In this document: piece by piece, positions 1 to 8,031 of the stretch
Position numbering within the stretch: position 1 is the stretch's first letter
How the letters are laid out: each line of letters starts with the position of its first letter
NCBI GenBank assembly: GCA_030837825.1
Contig: JAUQYB010000021.1
Span: 1-33,840, forward strand
DNA length: 33,840 nt
Direction of reading: 5' to 3'
From: Albidovulum sp.
Lineage (GTDB): Bacteria; Pseudomonadota; Alphaproteobacteria; Rhodobacterales; Rhodobacteraceae
Made by a program: the position numbers and the translations under genes
Notes under the pieces: model-generated
What the model was told of the DNA's origin: nothing
The model's input: the letters and a program-made list of their open reading frames with translations, nothing else
Database searches by the model: none

Positions 1-1
1 G

Positions 2-1156
2 GCGTCGAAATACCCCTGGGCCGCGATCAACATCACCAATGCCGACGGATCGCCCGTCGAGGGGCTCGGCGGCGTCATGGTCAAGGAGGTGGGCGGGCTC
101 AAGGTCGCGCTCGTCCCCGTGGCGCAGGACACGACGCCGGAAGTGGCGAATGCGGGCGACCTGAGATTCCTGCCCACGGTCGACACCGCCGTGGCCGCGG
201 CGGAGAAGGCGCGCGAGGACGGCGCAGACATCGTCGTCGGCGTGGTGCAGACCGACATGTCGAACGACCGCAAGCTGATCGCCAGCCACGCCTTCGACGT
301 GATCCTGTCGGGCGACGATCATTCCTATGCCACGGCCTATGACGGGGTGACCGCCTATGTCGAAACCTCGATGGACGCGCGCTTCCTGTCGCCCGTCGAC
401 CTGACGGTCGAGATCGGCCAGGACGACGACGGCAAGCGCACGATCGACTGGGTGCCGGCGTTCCGCTTCATCGACACCGCCTCGGTGACGCCAGACCCCG
501 AGACCCAGGCCAAGGTGGACGAGTTCCAGAAGCAGCTCGACGAGAGCCTGAATGTCGAGATCGGCACCACCGAGGTGCCGCTCGACAGCCGCAGGAACGT
601 GGTGCGCGCCGAGGAATCGGCGATGGGCAACGTGATCGCCGACGCGATGCGCGCGGCCACCGGGGCCGAGATCGGCTTCACCAATGGCGGCGGCATCCGC
701 GCCGACCGCACCTATGACGCGGGGCTGAAGCTGACGCGGCGCGACATCCTGACCGAGCTTCCCTTCGGCAACGTGACCGTGATGACCGAGCTTCCGGGCA
801 GCCAGATCCTTGCCGCGCTGGAAAACGGGGTGAGCCAGGTCGAGAAGGGCGCGGGCCGCTTCCCGCAGGTGTCCGGCATCAGCTTCGCCTTCGATGCCTC
901 GGCCCCGGCCGGGTCGCGCGTGTCGGAGGTGATGGTGGGCGACCAGCCGCTCGACCTCGACAAGGTTTATACCGTCGCGACCAACGACTACATGCTGGCG
1001 GGCGGCGACGGCTACGCCGCACTCGGCGGCGGCAAGGTGATCGTCAACGCCGGCAACGGCAGCCTCATGGCCAACGACGTGATCGACTACATCGCCGCGA
1101 CCGGCAAGGTCACGACAGGGGTCGAGGGGCGGATACGGAAGCTCGGCGGCAACTGA
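2..1156 (+). CDS. Bifunctional metallophosphatase/5'-nucleotidase, 3' part (5' end outside window)
   Basis: Reading is open from the first bases of the window, so the start and the first metal-binding motifs lie upstream. The visible part holds the end of the calcineurin-like phosphoesterase domain (ILSGDDHSY near position 312, where the family normally has GHxH) and then the complete C-terminal 5'-nucleotidase domain: MGNVIADAM, the substrate-loop motif NGGGIRAD, LPFGNVTVM and TNDYMLAGGDGY. Family knowledge: UshA/SoxB-like enzymes act in the periplasm and release phosphate and nucleoside from nucleotides or related esters. The first methionine at 77 is internal, because the preceding residues (KYPWAAINIT) match the family. 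The Asp in place of the first His of GHxH is noteworthy, but may be a subfamily trait. A hairpin terminator follows at 1182-1203. The substrate cannot be told from sequence. Confidence 0.9.
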   Translation, partial: ASKYPWAAINITNADGSPVEGLGGVMVKEVGGLKVALVPVAQDTTPEVANAGDLRFLPTVDTAVAAAEKAREDGADIVVGVVQTDMSNDRKLIASHAFDVILSGDDHSYATAYDGVTAYVETSMDARFLSPVDLTVEIGQDDDGKRTIDWVPAFRFIDTASVTPDPETQAKVDEFQKQLDESLNVEIGTTEVPLDSRRNVVRAEESAMGNVIADAMRAATGAEIGFTNGGGIRADRTYDAGLKLTRRDILTELPFGNVTVMTELPGSQILAALENGVSQVEKGAGRFPQVSGISFAFDASAPAGSRVSEVMVGDQPLDLDKVYTVATNDYMLAGGDGYAALGGGKVIVNAGNGSLMANDVIDYIAATGKVTTGVEGRIRKLGGN

Positions 1157-1181
1157 ACGGTGGGGAGAGCGGGAGGGGCGG

Positions 1182-1203
1182 AAGGGCGGGAAATCCCGCC
1201 TTT
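1182..1203 (+). terminator. Rho-independent-type terminator after the 5'-nucleotidase gene
   Basis: GGCGGGA (1185-1191) pairs with TCCCGCC (1194-1200), flanked by AAG and TTT that extend the stem through one G-T pair. It lies 26 bp after the stop codon. The T tract is short (TTTCC). No other stem of this quality lies between this gene and the cold-shock gene. Confidence 0.65.
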
Positions 1204-1386
1204 CCGGCTTGCCGCACGGGCGGGCGATCACGATCCCCCTTGCAATTTGCGCCAAAAGGACGCATCTAGGCCGCGCGACGTTACCACTTTCGACCACTGT
1301 CTCCGTCATCGGCCAGTTTATCGAATGCGACTGACTGCGCCGGGCCGCTGCGTTGTGTGGGCGGCAGATCACAAGGAGAACTCACG

Positions 1387-1593
1387 ATGGCCACCGGCTC
1401 CGTGAAATGGTTCAATGCCACCAAGGGCTTCGGCTTCATTGCCCCCGATGGCGGCAAAAAGGACGTGTTCGTCCACATCTCGGCTCTCGAGCGCGCGGGC
1501 ATCCGCGACCTGAAGGACGGCCAGAAGGTGACCTTCGACATCGAATCCGGCCGCGACGGCCGGGAATCGGCGACGAACCTCGCGCTCGCCTGA
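1387..1593 (+). CDS. Cold-shock protein, CspA family (68 aa)
   Basis: A single cold-shock domain fills the whole protein: the nucleic-acid-binding motifs KGFGFI (RNP1-like) and VFVHIS (RNP2-like) are intact, with the usual [10 protein letters not shown] start. Family knowledge: these are small OB-fold proteins that bind single-stranded RNA and DNA and melt RNA secondary structure. The start is fixed by AAGGAG at 1373-1378, 8 bp before the ATG; a longer reading from 1357 would put that site inside the gene. About 230 bp lie between the upstream gene and this start, room for the long leader common in this family, but I could not place a convincing promoter. It is roughly 70% identical by eye to the second csp gene at 20479-20685. 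Whether it is cold-induced or constitutive is unknown. Confidence 0.95.
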   Translation: MATGSVKWFNATKGFGFIAPDGGKKDVFVHISALERAGIRDLKDGQKVTFDIESGRDGRESATNLALA

Positions 1594-1620
1594 CAGCGGA
1601 CGAAACGATCGAATCCGGAA

Positions 1621-1644
1621 GGCGGGGCTGGAGCCCCGCCTTTT
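1621..1644 (+). terminator. Intrinsic terminator of the cold-shock gene
   Basis: A perfect stem GGCGGGGC/GCCCCGCC with loop TGGA (1621-1640) is followed directly by TTTT. It starts 27 bp after the csp stop codon. This is one of the two clearest intrinsic terminators in the window. Confidence 0.85.
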
Positions 1645-1673
1645 GCATGTCCGGGGGCTGGTGCACCCGGTGG

Positions 1674-2066
1674 CTAGTCCTCGGACCGGCCGGTGCTTTC
1701 GCGGTTGCGCTCGTAGTGGTGGCGGAGCGGGAAGGGCGGCAGCCAGCCCTCGCGCCGGATCGTCCAGAGTTCGTAGCTGGGCGTGAACTGATCGGGCGCG
1801 TCGAGCGCGCCGAGGTTCACCTCCACCTCGTCGCCCGAGCGGCCGAAGACCGGGGAGCCGCAGAGCGGACAGAAGTGCCGGCCCCGGAAGCTGCGGGTTT
1901 CGCCGGTGACGGTCACCGCGGCCTCGGGGAAGATCGCCGAGGCGTGGAAGAGCGCGCCGTGGTGCTTGCGGCAGTCGAGGCAGTGGCAGAGGCCGACGCG
2001 ACAGGGCTCGCCCGTCGCAGTGAGGCGCACCGCGCCACAGAGGCATCCGCCGGTGATTTCTGACAT
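1674..2066 (-). CDS. GFA-domain (glutathione-dependent formaldehyde-activating type) zinc protein, 130 aa
   Basis: The protein carries the zinc-binding cysteines of the GFA/CENP-V family: CLC at residues 8-10, CHCLDC at 27-32 and CPLC at 66-69, followed by VFGRSGDEVEVNLGALD. Family knowledge: the founding member was proposed to bind formaldehyde and glutathione, but most members have no proven reaction, so a formaldehyde role is only a guess. The ATG at 2066 is chosen because GGAGGG lies just upstream on this strand and the family's TGGCLCGAVR follows at once. It lies downstream of parE on the same strand with about 220 bp between, including a hairpin, so it is probably a separate unit. Its 3' end faces the csp terminator. 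Confidence 0.9.
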   Translation of the reverse strand: MSEITGGCLCGAVRLTATGEPCRVGLCHCLDCRKHHGALFHASAIFPEAAVTVTGETRSFRGRHFCPLCGSPVFGRSGDEVEVNLGALDAPDQFTPSYELWTIRREGWLPPFPLRHHYERNRESTGRSED

Positions 2067-2182
2067 CTGGTCGCCCTCCAGACGCGGTGCGTTCGGGGGA
2101 AGTCTCGGCGAAGGGCACGCGGTTTTCAACCGGGACCGAGGACTGACAGGGAAAGGTCCGGTGGACCGTTGCCCCGAAGAAC

Positions 2183-2201
2183 GCCCGCCGCGTGGGCGGG
2201 C
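2183..2201 (-). terminator. GC hairpin between parE and the GFA gene, possible terminator
   Basis: A perfect 7-bp stem GCCCGCC/GGCGGGC with a 5-base loop. Read leftward it is followed by GTTCTTC, a poor T tract, so it is only a candidate terminator for parE, about 90 bp after its stop. Confidence 0.45.
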
Positions 2202-2290
2202 CGGGTGGCAGGCGCGGCCCGATTTGGCGCGGGATACATCGGGCAGGGGGTGAGCATCGTGAAGGAAAGGGAGTGGTTCGCTAGCAAACC

Positions 2291-4246
2291 TCACACGTCC
2301 AGCTCCTCGACGAACCTCGCATTCTCGGAGATATACTGGAAACGAAGTTCCGGCTTCTTGCCCATCAGCCGCTCCACGAGGTCGGAGGTCTCGCCCGGTT
2401 CGTCCTCGTCGATCGAGACGCGGATCAGCTTGCGCGTCTCGGGGTTCATCGTGGTGTCTTTCAGATCCTTGGCGTCCATCTCGCCGAGGCCCTTGAAGCG
2501 CTGCACGTCGATCCGGCCCTTGGCGCCGAGGCCCCTGGCCAGCCATTCCTCCTTCTCGGCGTCGTCGGCCACGTAGAGCCGCCGCGCGCCCTGGGTCAGG
2601 CGGTAGAGCGGCGGGCAGGCGAGGTAGAGGTGCCCCTTGTCGATCATCGGCCGCATCTGGGTGAAGAAGAAGGTCATCAGGAGCGAGGCGATATGGGCGC
2701 CGTCGACATCGGCGTCGGTCATGATGATGACCTTCTCGTAGCGCAGGTCGTCGACGTTGAACTTTGTCCCCAGCCCGACGCCGAGCGCCTGGGCGAGGTC
2801 GCTGATCTCCTGGTTGGTGCCGAGCTTCGACGAGGCCGCGCCGAGGACGTTGAGGATTTTCCCGCGGAGCGGCAGCAGAGCCTGGGTGGCGCGGTCGCGC
2901 GCCATCTTGGCCGACCCGCCGGCCGAGTCGCCCTCGACGATGAAAAGCTCGGTCCCCTCGCGGCTGGTGGCCGAGCAGTCGACGAGCTTGCCGGGCAGGC
3001 GAAGCTTCTTGGTGGCGGTCTTGCGCGCCGTCTCCTTCTCCTGCTTGCGCCGCAGCCGCTCCTCGGCCCTGAGGACGAGGAAGTCGAGGATCGCGCCGGC
3101 CGATTTCGTGTCGGCCGCCAGCCAGTTGTCGAAATGGTCGCGGACCGCGCCCTCGGTCATCCGGGCGGCGGATTCGGTTGCCAGCCGGTCCTTGGTCTGG
3201 CCGACGAACTGCGGCTCGCGGATGAAGCAGGAGACGAGCGCGCAGCCCCCGGCCATGAGATCCTCGCGGGTGATCTGCGCCGCCTTGCGGTTCGACACCA
3301 GCTCGCCATAGGCGCGGATGCCCCTGAGGATCGCCGCCCAGAATCCGGCCTCGTGGGTGCCGCCCTCGGGCGTCGGAACGGTGTTGCAGTAGGACTGGAT
3401 GAAGCCGTCGCGCGAGGGCGTCCAGTTGATCGCCCATTCGACGCTGCCCGGCTCGCCGAACTTGTCCTGAAAGCCCACCTTGCCGGCGAAGGGCCGGTCG
3501 GCATAGGTCGTGGCGCCCTCGAGGCTTTCGCTGAGGTAGTCGGCAAGCCCGCCGGGAAAGTGGAACACCGCCTCCGCCGGCGTCTCGCCGTCGTCGAGAA
3601 CGGATTTCCAGCGGATTTCCACCCCCGAGAAGAGGTAGGCCTTGGAGCGCACCATCTTGAAGAGCCGGGCGGGCTTGAAGCGGTGGTGGCCGAAGATTTC
3701 CTCGTCGGCATGGAAGGTGACGGCGGTGCCGCGGCGATTGGGCGCCGCGCCGATCTTCCTCACCGGCCCCTGCGGCACGCCGCGCGAGAAACGCTGCTCG
3801 AAAAGCTCCTTGTTGCGGGCGACCTCGACGACCATCGAGTCCGACAGCGCATTGACCACCGAGGCGCCAACGCCGTGAAGGCCGCCCGAGGTCTCATAGG
3901 CGTTGCCGGAGAACTTGCCGCCGGCGTGCAGCGTGCAGAGGATCACCTCGAGCGCGGACTTGCCGGGGAACTTCGGATGCGGGTCCACCGGGATGCCGCG
4001 GCCGTTGTCGCGGATGGTGACGGCATGGTCGGCGTGAAGCTCCACCTCGATCCGGTTGGCGTGGCCGGCCACCGCCTCGTCCATCGAGTTGTCGAGGATT
4101 TCGGCGACGAGATGGTGGAGCGCGCGTTCGTCGGTGCCGCCGATATACATGCCGGGCCGTTTGCGGACCGGCTCCAGCCCCTCCAGCACCTCGATGGAGG
4201 CGGCGTTGTAGTCGTCGGCGCGGGCGGAGAGGAGGTCGTCGGCCAT
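2291..4246 (-). CDS. parE: DNA topoisomerase IV subunit B
   Basis: This 651-residue protein has the full type IIA B-subunit plan. An N-terminal GHKL ATPase domain has LDNSMDEA (51-58), RDNGRGIP (79-86) and the lid motif GGLHGVGASVVNAL (121-134). A transducer domain follows, then a TOPRIM domain with EGDSAGG (438-444) and the metal-binding DADVDGAH (511-518), and the C-terminal QRFKGLGEMD (582-591). Together with ParC (not in the window) it decatenates daughter chromosomes using ATP. ParE is preferred over GyrB because of the length (about 650, lacking the long GyrB insert) and the N-terminus typical of alphaproteobacterial ParE. It is divergent from the methyltransferase gene at 4383, leaving about 136 bp for promoters. 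Confidence 0.95.
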   Translation of the reverse strand: MADDLLSARADDYNAASIEVLEGLEPVRKRPGMYIGGTDERALHHLVAEILDNSMDEAVAGHANRIEVELHADHAVTIRDNGRGIPVDPHPKFPGKSALEVILCTLHAGGKFSGNAYETSGGLHGVGASVVNALSDSMVVEVARNKELFEQRFSRGVPQGPVRKIGAAPNRRGTAVTFHADEEIFGHHRFKPARLFKMVRSKAYLFSGVEIRWKSVLDDGETPAEAVFHFPGGLADYLSESLEGATTYADRPFAGKVGFQDKFGEPGSVEWAINWTPSRDGFIQSYCNTVPTPEGGTHEAGFWAAILRGIRAYGELVSNRKAAQITREDLMAGGCALVSCFIREPQFVGQTKDRLATESAARMTEGAVRDHFDNWLAADTKSAGAILDFLVLRAEERLRRKQEKETARKTATKKLRLPGKLVDCSATSREGTELFIVEGDSAGGSAKMARDRATQALLPLRGKILNVLGAASSKLGTNQEISDLAQALGVGLGTKFNVDDLRYEKVIIMTDADVDGAHIASLLMTFFFTQMRPMIDKGHLYLACPPLYRLTQGARRLYVADDAEKEEWLARGLGAKGRIDVQRFKGLGEMDAKDLKDTTMNPETRKLIRVSIDEDEPGETSDLVERLMGKKPELRFQYISENARFVEELDV

Positions 4247-4382
4247 GATGCTGCTCTGGTTCTGGTTGGCCGGCGATTAGACCATGCGGGGGGCCCGGGG
4301 GCAAGCGGGCAGGGGTTGAACCTTCGCCCCGCCGCCGCGACATATGGGCGAGGTCCGGTTGCGGCACACAAGGGAGAGGCCG

Positions 4383-4976
4383 ATGTGGAACGATCGCTAC
4401 GCCGGGGACGGGTATCTTTTCGGCACCGAGCCCGCCGCCTTCCTGACCCGCGCCGCGGGCTGGCTGAGGCCGGGGCAGACGGCGCTGTCGATCGCCGACG
4501 GCGTGGGGCGCAATTCGGTCTGGCTTGCCGGGCAGGGCTTGCGCGTGGCCGCCTTCGAGCCCTCGCCGAACGCGGTGGAGAAGGCGCGCCGGCTCGCGGA
4601 TGACCGCGGCGTCGCAGTCGATTTCCACCTCGCCGACCTCGACGGCTGGGACTGGTCGCGGGTCTTCGACGTGGTCGTGGGCATCTTCATCCAGTTCGTC
4701 GGGCCGGAGGAACGGGCACGGCTCTTCACCCGGATCGACCGGGCGCTGGTGCCGGGCGGGCTCGTGCTGCTGCACGGCTACGCACCGCGGCAGGTCGGCT
4801 ACGGCACCGGCGGGCCGTCGGCGGAGGAGAACATGTATACCCTGCCGATGCTCCGCGACGCCTTCGCCGGCTACGAGGTGCTGAGCGCCGAGGACTACGA
4901 CGCCGAGGTGGAGGAAGGGTGCGCCCATCGCGGCCGCTCGGCGCTGATCGACTTCGTGGCGCGCAAGCCGGGATAA
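4383..4976 (+). CDS. Class I SAM-dependent methyltransferase (TehB/UbiE-like)
   Basis: A Rossmann-fold methyltransferase of 197 residues: motif I is ALSIADGVGRNSVWLA at 34-49, an acidic residue follows at the end of strand 2 (AFEPSPNAV), and the motif after strand 4 is FDVVVGIFIQF. The opening WNDRYAGDGYLFGTEPAAFL is typical of a subgroup often named tellurite-resistance or thiopurine methyltransferase-like. The substrate is unknown. The start at 4383 has GGGAGAGG just upstream; another in-frame ATG at 4344 lies before that site and lacks its own. It is divergent from parE and not obviously in an operon with the PiT gene about 100 bp downstream. Confidence 0.85.
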   Translation: MWNDRYAGDGYLFGTEPAAFLTRAAGWLRPGQTALSIADGVGRNSVWLAGQGLRVAAFEPSPNAVEKARRLADDRGVAVDFHLADLDGWDWSRVFDVVVGIFIQFVGPEERARLFTRIDRALVPGGLVLLHGYAPRQVGYGTGGPSAEENMYTLPMLRDAFAGYEVLSAEDYDAEVEEGCAHRGRSALIDFVARKPG

Positions 4977-5072
4977 GGCACCTTCGCCGCGCCGATCCGC
5001 GCGCCCGCTCGCGAGAAAGATTGATCTGCCGCCGATTCCCGCTTACCCAGCAGCCGGAACCGGCGGGGGCAC

Positions 5073-6560
5073 ATGGCAGACAAGGATCTCGAAGCGCGTC
5101 ACCTGGAGACGCTGGACCGCGACCTCGGGCGGTTCTCCGACCTGGAGCTTGCGACGAGCCGTGTCGCGCGGCGCTACGCCGGCCCGGGGATCGCCTTCCT
5201 CTTCATCGTCGCGGCGGGCCTCGCCGCCGCGCTCTTCCTCGGCCAGACCAGCAACACGCTGATCGTAGTCGTCGCCGCGGCGTTCGGTGCCTACATGGCG
5301 CTGAACATCGGCGCCAACGACGTCGCCAACAACATGGGCCCGGCGGTCGGCGCCAATGCGCTGACGATGACGGGGGCGATCGTGATCGCCGCGATCTTCG
5401 AGAGCGCCGGGGCGCTGATCGCCGGCGGCGATGTCGTCGAGACGATTTCCAAGGGCATCGTCGCGCCCGACAGCATCGCCACGCCCGCCGCCTTCACCTG
5501 GGCGATGATGGCCGCACTCCTCGCCTCGGCGCTCTGGGTCAATCTCGCCACCTGGATCGGCGCGCCGGTGTCGACGACCCATGCCGTCGTCGGCGGCGTC
5601 GTCGGCGCAGGCGCCGCCGCGGCGGGGTTCGGCGCGGTCAACTGGGCCAGCCTCGGCACCATCGCCGCAAGCTGGGTGATCTCGCCCGTGCTCGGCGCCG
5701 TCGTGGCGGCGGGATTCCTGTGGTTCATCAAGGCGCGGATCATCTACCAGGAGGACAAGGTCGCGGCGGCGCGGCGCTGGGTGCCGATGCTCGTCGGCAT
5801 CATGGCAGGCGCCTTTGCCGCCTACCTCGCGCTGAAGGGGCTGAAGCAGGTGGTGGACGTCTCGCTCGGCTCGGCGTTGCTGATCGGGCTCGCCGGCGGC
5901 GCGGTGACCTGGGCGGTGATGATCCCGGTCGTGCGCCGCCAGTCGGCGGGGATGGAGAACCGCAACAAGTCGCTCAAGGTGCTCTTCAACATCCCCCTGG
6001 TCGTCTCGGCCGCGCTGCTGAGCTTCGCGCACGGCGCCAACGACGTGGCCAATGCCGTCGGGCCGCTCGCCGCGATCGTCGAGGCCTCGCTGCACGGCGA
6101 CACCAACGGCGTGGTGGTGAGCGTTCCGCTCTGGGTCATGGTGATCGGCGCCTTCGGCATCTCGGTGGGGCTTTTCCTGTTTGGGCCGCGGCTGATCCGC
6201 ATGGTCGGCTCCGAGATCACCAAGCTCAACCCGATGCGGGCCTATTGCGTGGCGCTTTCGGCGGCGATCACCGTCATCGTTGCAAGCTGGCTCGGCCTGC
6301 CGGTCAGCTCCACCCACATCGCGGTGGGCGCGGTCTTCGGCGTCGGCTTCTTCCGCGAATGGGACACCGAACGGCGGCTGAGGAAGGCGCGGATCGACAC
6401 GCCCGACCGCGACTGGCTATCGCCCGAGGAGCGCGGCCGGCGCAAGCTGGTGCGGCGGGCGCATGTCTCGACCATCGCCGCGGCCTGGGTGGTGACCGTG
6501 CCGGCCTCGGCGGCGATGTCGGCGGCGGTGTTCCTCGCCGTCCGGGCGATCGCGGGGTAG
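5073..6560 (+). CDS. Inorganic phosphate transporter, PiT family
   Basis: A 495-residue polytopic inner-membrane protein with the duplicated PiT signature, GANDVANNMGP at 80-90 and GANDVANAVGP from 321. Each half has the conserved P-V-S-(T/S)-T-H segment (GAPVSTTHAVVG and GLPVSSTHIAVG). Family knowledge: PiT carriers take up metal-phosphate complexes driven by the proton or sodium gradient, as a low-affinity alternative to Pst. A hydrophilic N-terminus of about 35 residues precedes the first membrane segment. GGCGGGGGCAC precedes the ATG. The OsmC gene begins within about 10 bp of the stop, so the two are probably co-transcribed. No PhoU/DUF47 partner gene is present. Sodium versus proton coupling cannot be told. 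Confidence 0.93.
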   Translation: MADKDLEARHLETLDRDLGRFSDLELATSRVARRYAGPGIAFLFIVAAGLAAALFLGQTSNTLIVVVAAAFGAYMALNIGANDVANNMGPAVGANALTMTGAIVIAAIFESAGALIAGGDVVETISKGIVAPDSIATPAAFTWAMMAALLASALWVNLATWIGAPVSTTHAVVGGVVGAGAAAAGFGAVNWASLGTIAASWVISPVLGAVVAAGFLWFIKARIIYQEDKVAAARRWVPMLVGIMAGAFAAYLALKGLKQVVDVSLGSALLIGLAGGAVTWAVMIPVVRRQSAGMENRNKSLKVLFNIPLVVSAALLSFAHGANDVANAVGPLAAIVEASLHGDTNGVVVSVPLWVMVIGAFGISVGLFLFGPRLIRMVGSEITKLNPMRAYCVALSAAITVIVASWLGLPVSSTHIAVGAVFGVGFFREWDTERRLRKARIDTPDRDWLSPEERGRRKLVRRAHVSTIAAAWVVTVPASAAMSAAVFLAVRAIAG

Positions 6561-6569
6561 GTGGCTCCG

Positions 6570-7037
6570 ATGGGACACGACTTCACAAGCGAGATCGTCT
6601 GGACCGGCAACCGCGGCGAGGGGACGCGGAACTACCGCGGATACGACCGGATCTGGGACGTCGCCGTGCCGGGCAAGGCGGTGATCCACTGTTCCAACGA
6701 TCCCGCGCTCGGCGGCGACCCCTCGAAGATGAACCCCGAGGACCTGCTTCTCTCCGCGCTCTCGGCCTGCCACATGCTGTGGTATCTGCACTATGCCAGC
6801 GACGCGGGGCTGGTCGTCACCGGCTACCGCGACCGGCCGCTGGGGCGGGGAGAGGTGCTGCCTTCGGGGGCGGGGCGGTTCGTCGCGGCGGAACTCAGGC
6901 CGGAAATCACCGTCGCCCCGGGCACCGATCTGGCGGCGGCCGACGCGATCCACGGCCGGATCCACGCGGTCTGCTTCATCGCCCGGTCGGTGAACTTCCC
7001 GGTGACCTACGCCGCGAGCTACCGGGAAGGGGCGTGA
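6570..7037 (+). CDS. OsmC family peroxide-reductase-like protein
   Basis: 155 residues with the OsmC/Ohr fold signature: a first cysteine in LSALSACHMLWYLHY (Cys67) and a second in AVCFIARSVNFPV (Cys135). These are the positions of the peroxidatic and resolving cysteines in the family, which reduces organic hydroperoxides with dithiols. The ATG at 6570 gives the usual family start (M-x-HDFTSEIVWTGNRGEGT); an in-frame GTG at 6561, directly after the PiT stop, would add three residues. It is tightly coupled to the PiT gene. The subgroup (single OsmC versus Ohr) and natural substrate are not known; a YhfA-like role is possible. Confidence 0.85.
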   Translation: MGHDFTSEIVWTGNRGEGTRNYRGYDRIWDVAVPGKAVIHCSNDPALGGDPSKMNPEDLLLSALSACHMLWYLHYASDAGLVVTGYRDRPLGRGEVLPSGAGRFVAAELRPEITVAPGTDLAAADAIHGRIHAVCFIARSVNFPVTYAASYREGA

Positions 7038-7227
7038 GGAAAGTCAGCGGGCCCCTGAGCCAGTCCGCCGCCCTCGTCCATCCGGCCCTGGCGAGGCGGA
7101 CGATGATCTGGCCCACCTCCCCGACGATCCGGTCGATTGTCACCCCGTTCAGCATCAATGCGACGTCCACCGCCCGGAAGCCAACCCCATAGGCCGCCGC
7201 ACATTTTCAATCACGATCCGGTCAAAG

Positions 7228-7887
7228 TCACGCCGGCTCGGCCAGCCGCTTTTCCCACATCGCCTTGAAGCCGGGCCGGGCATGGCAGGCGGCAAGCCAT
7301 TCCGCGATCGCCGGATAGCCAGCGATCAGGCCGGGTTCGGCATGTGCGTAGCGCACGATCTCGGCCATGTTGATGTCGGCCACGGTGAAGCGGCCGCCGA
7401 CCACATGGCCGTGGTCGCGCAGGTGGGAGTTGAGCACGCCCAGCGGCCGGCGCAGCCGCGCCACCTCGGCGGCGATCTCGGCCTCCCCCTCGGGGCTCTT
7501 GGCGCGACCCTCGGAATGGGCATAGAGGATGGCGAGCGCATGGGCCTCGATCGAGGTGGCGCCGTAAAGCGCCCATTGCTCCATCAGCGCGGTTTCCCGT
7601 GCGTTTGCGGGGGCAAGCGGGCCGCCCGCCTTGCCGGCGATGTAGAGGTTCATGGCGAGCGATTCCGACAGCACGAAATCGCCGTCGCGCAGCACCGGCA
7701 CGGCACCCGCCGGGCTGATCGAGAGAAAGCCCGGCGACTGGGTGTTGAACGGCGCGCTCTCGGCCGCGGGGTCGGGCAGGCGGTAGGCCTGGATCACCGG
7801 GACATGCTCGAATTCCAGGTCCAGTTCGTTCAGAAGCCAGAAGTTGCGCGAGGCGCGGCTGCGAGAGACGCCGTAGATCGTGAGCAT
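7228..7887 (-). CDS. Glutathione S-transferase family protein
   Basis: 219 residues with an N-terminal thioredoxin-like GST domain (MLTIYGVSRSRASRNFWLLNEL), the cis-proline and glutathione-binding region (GAVPVLRDGDFVLSESLAMNLYIA) and an all-helical C-terminal domain with the helix-capping FTVADINMAEIV. The start at 7887 is preceded by GGAGGA. Family knowledge: cytosolic enzymes that conjugate or reduce substrates with glutathione. Ser/Arg residues in the first helix would be the candidate thiol-activating site, but the class cannot be fixed. It is convergent with the OsmC gene (190 bp gap in which I see no convincing hairpin) and divergent from the PPK2 gene. Confidence 0.88.
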   Translation of the reverse strand: MLTIYGVSRSRASRNFWLLNELDLEFEHVPVIQAYRLPDPAAESAPFNTQSPGFLSISPAGAVPVLRDGDFVLSESLAMNLYIAGKAGGPLAPANARETALMEQWALYGATSIEAHALAILYAHSEGRAKSPEGEAEIAAEVARLRRPLGVLNSHLRDHGHVVGGRFTVADINMAEIVRYAHAEPGLIAGYPAIAEWLAACHARPGFKAMWEKRLAEPA

Positions 7888-8031
7888 GGGTTCCTCCGGG
7901 TGTCGTCGGCTCATCGGTAGCGCAGCCCGGCCCCGGCGAAAAGCGGCCTTGCCCAAAATTGACGCCGGTCAAGGTGCCGTGCGATCCTTTGTGGTAAGAG
8001 ACCCAGGTTTTTCAGCCAGAGGGAGAGACGG

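Noticed and set aside
1281..2118. Several overlapping frames on both strands around the csp and GFA genes
   Set aside because: They conflict with the two compact genes that show complete zinc and RNA-binding motifs and good ribosome sites.
2630..4603. 657-codon open frame on the plus strand across parE
   Set aside because: It is antisense to parE, whose frame has all topoisomerase motifs. Long antisense frames are expected in DNA this GC-rich; the product is a low-complexity Ala/Gly/Arg/His string with no motif.
4919..7192. 757-codon frame overlapping the PiT and OsmC genes
   Set aside because: Out-of-phase shadow, extremely rich in Arg/Gly/Ala; the PiT frame carries the duplicated GANDVAN signature.
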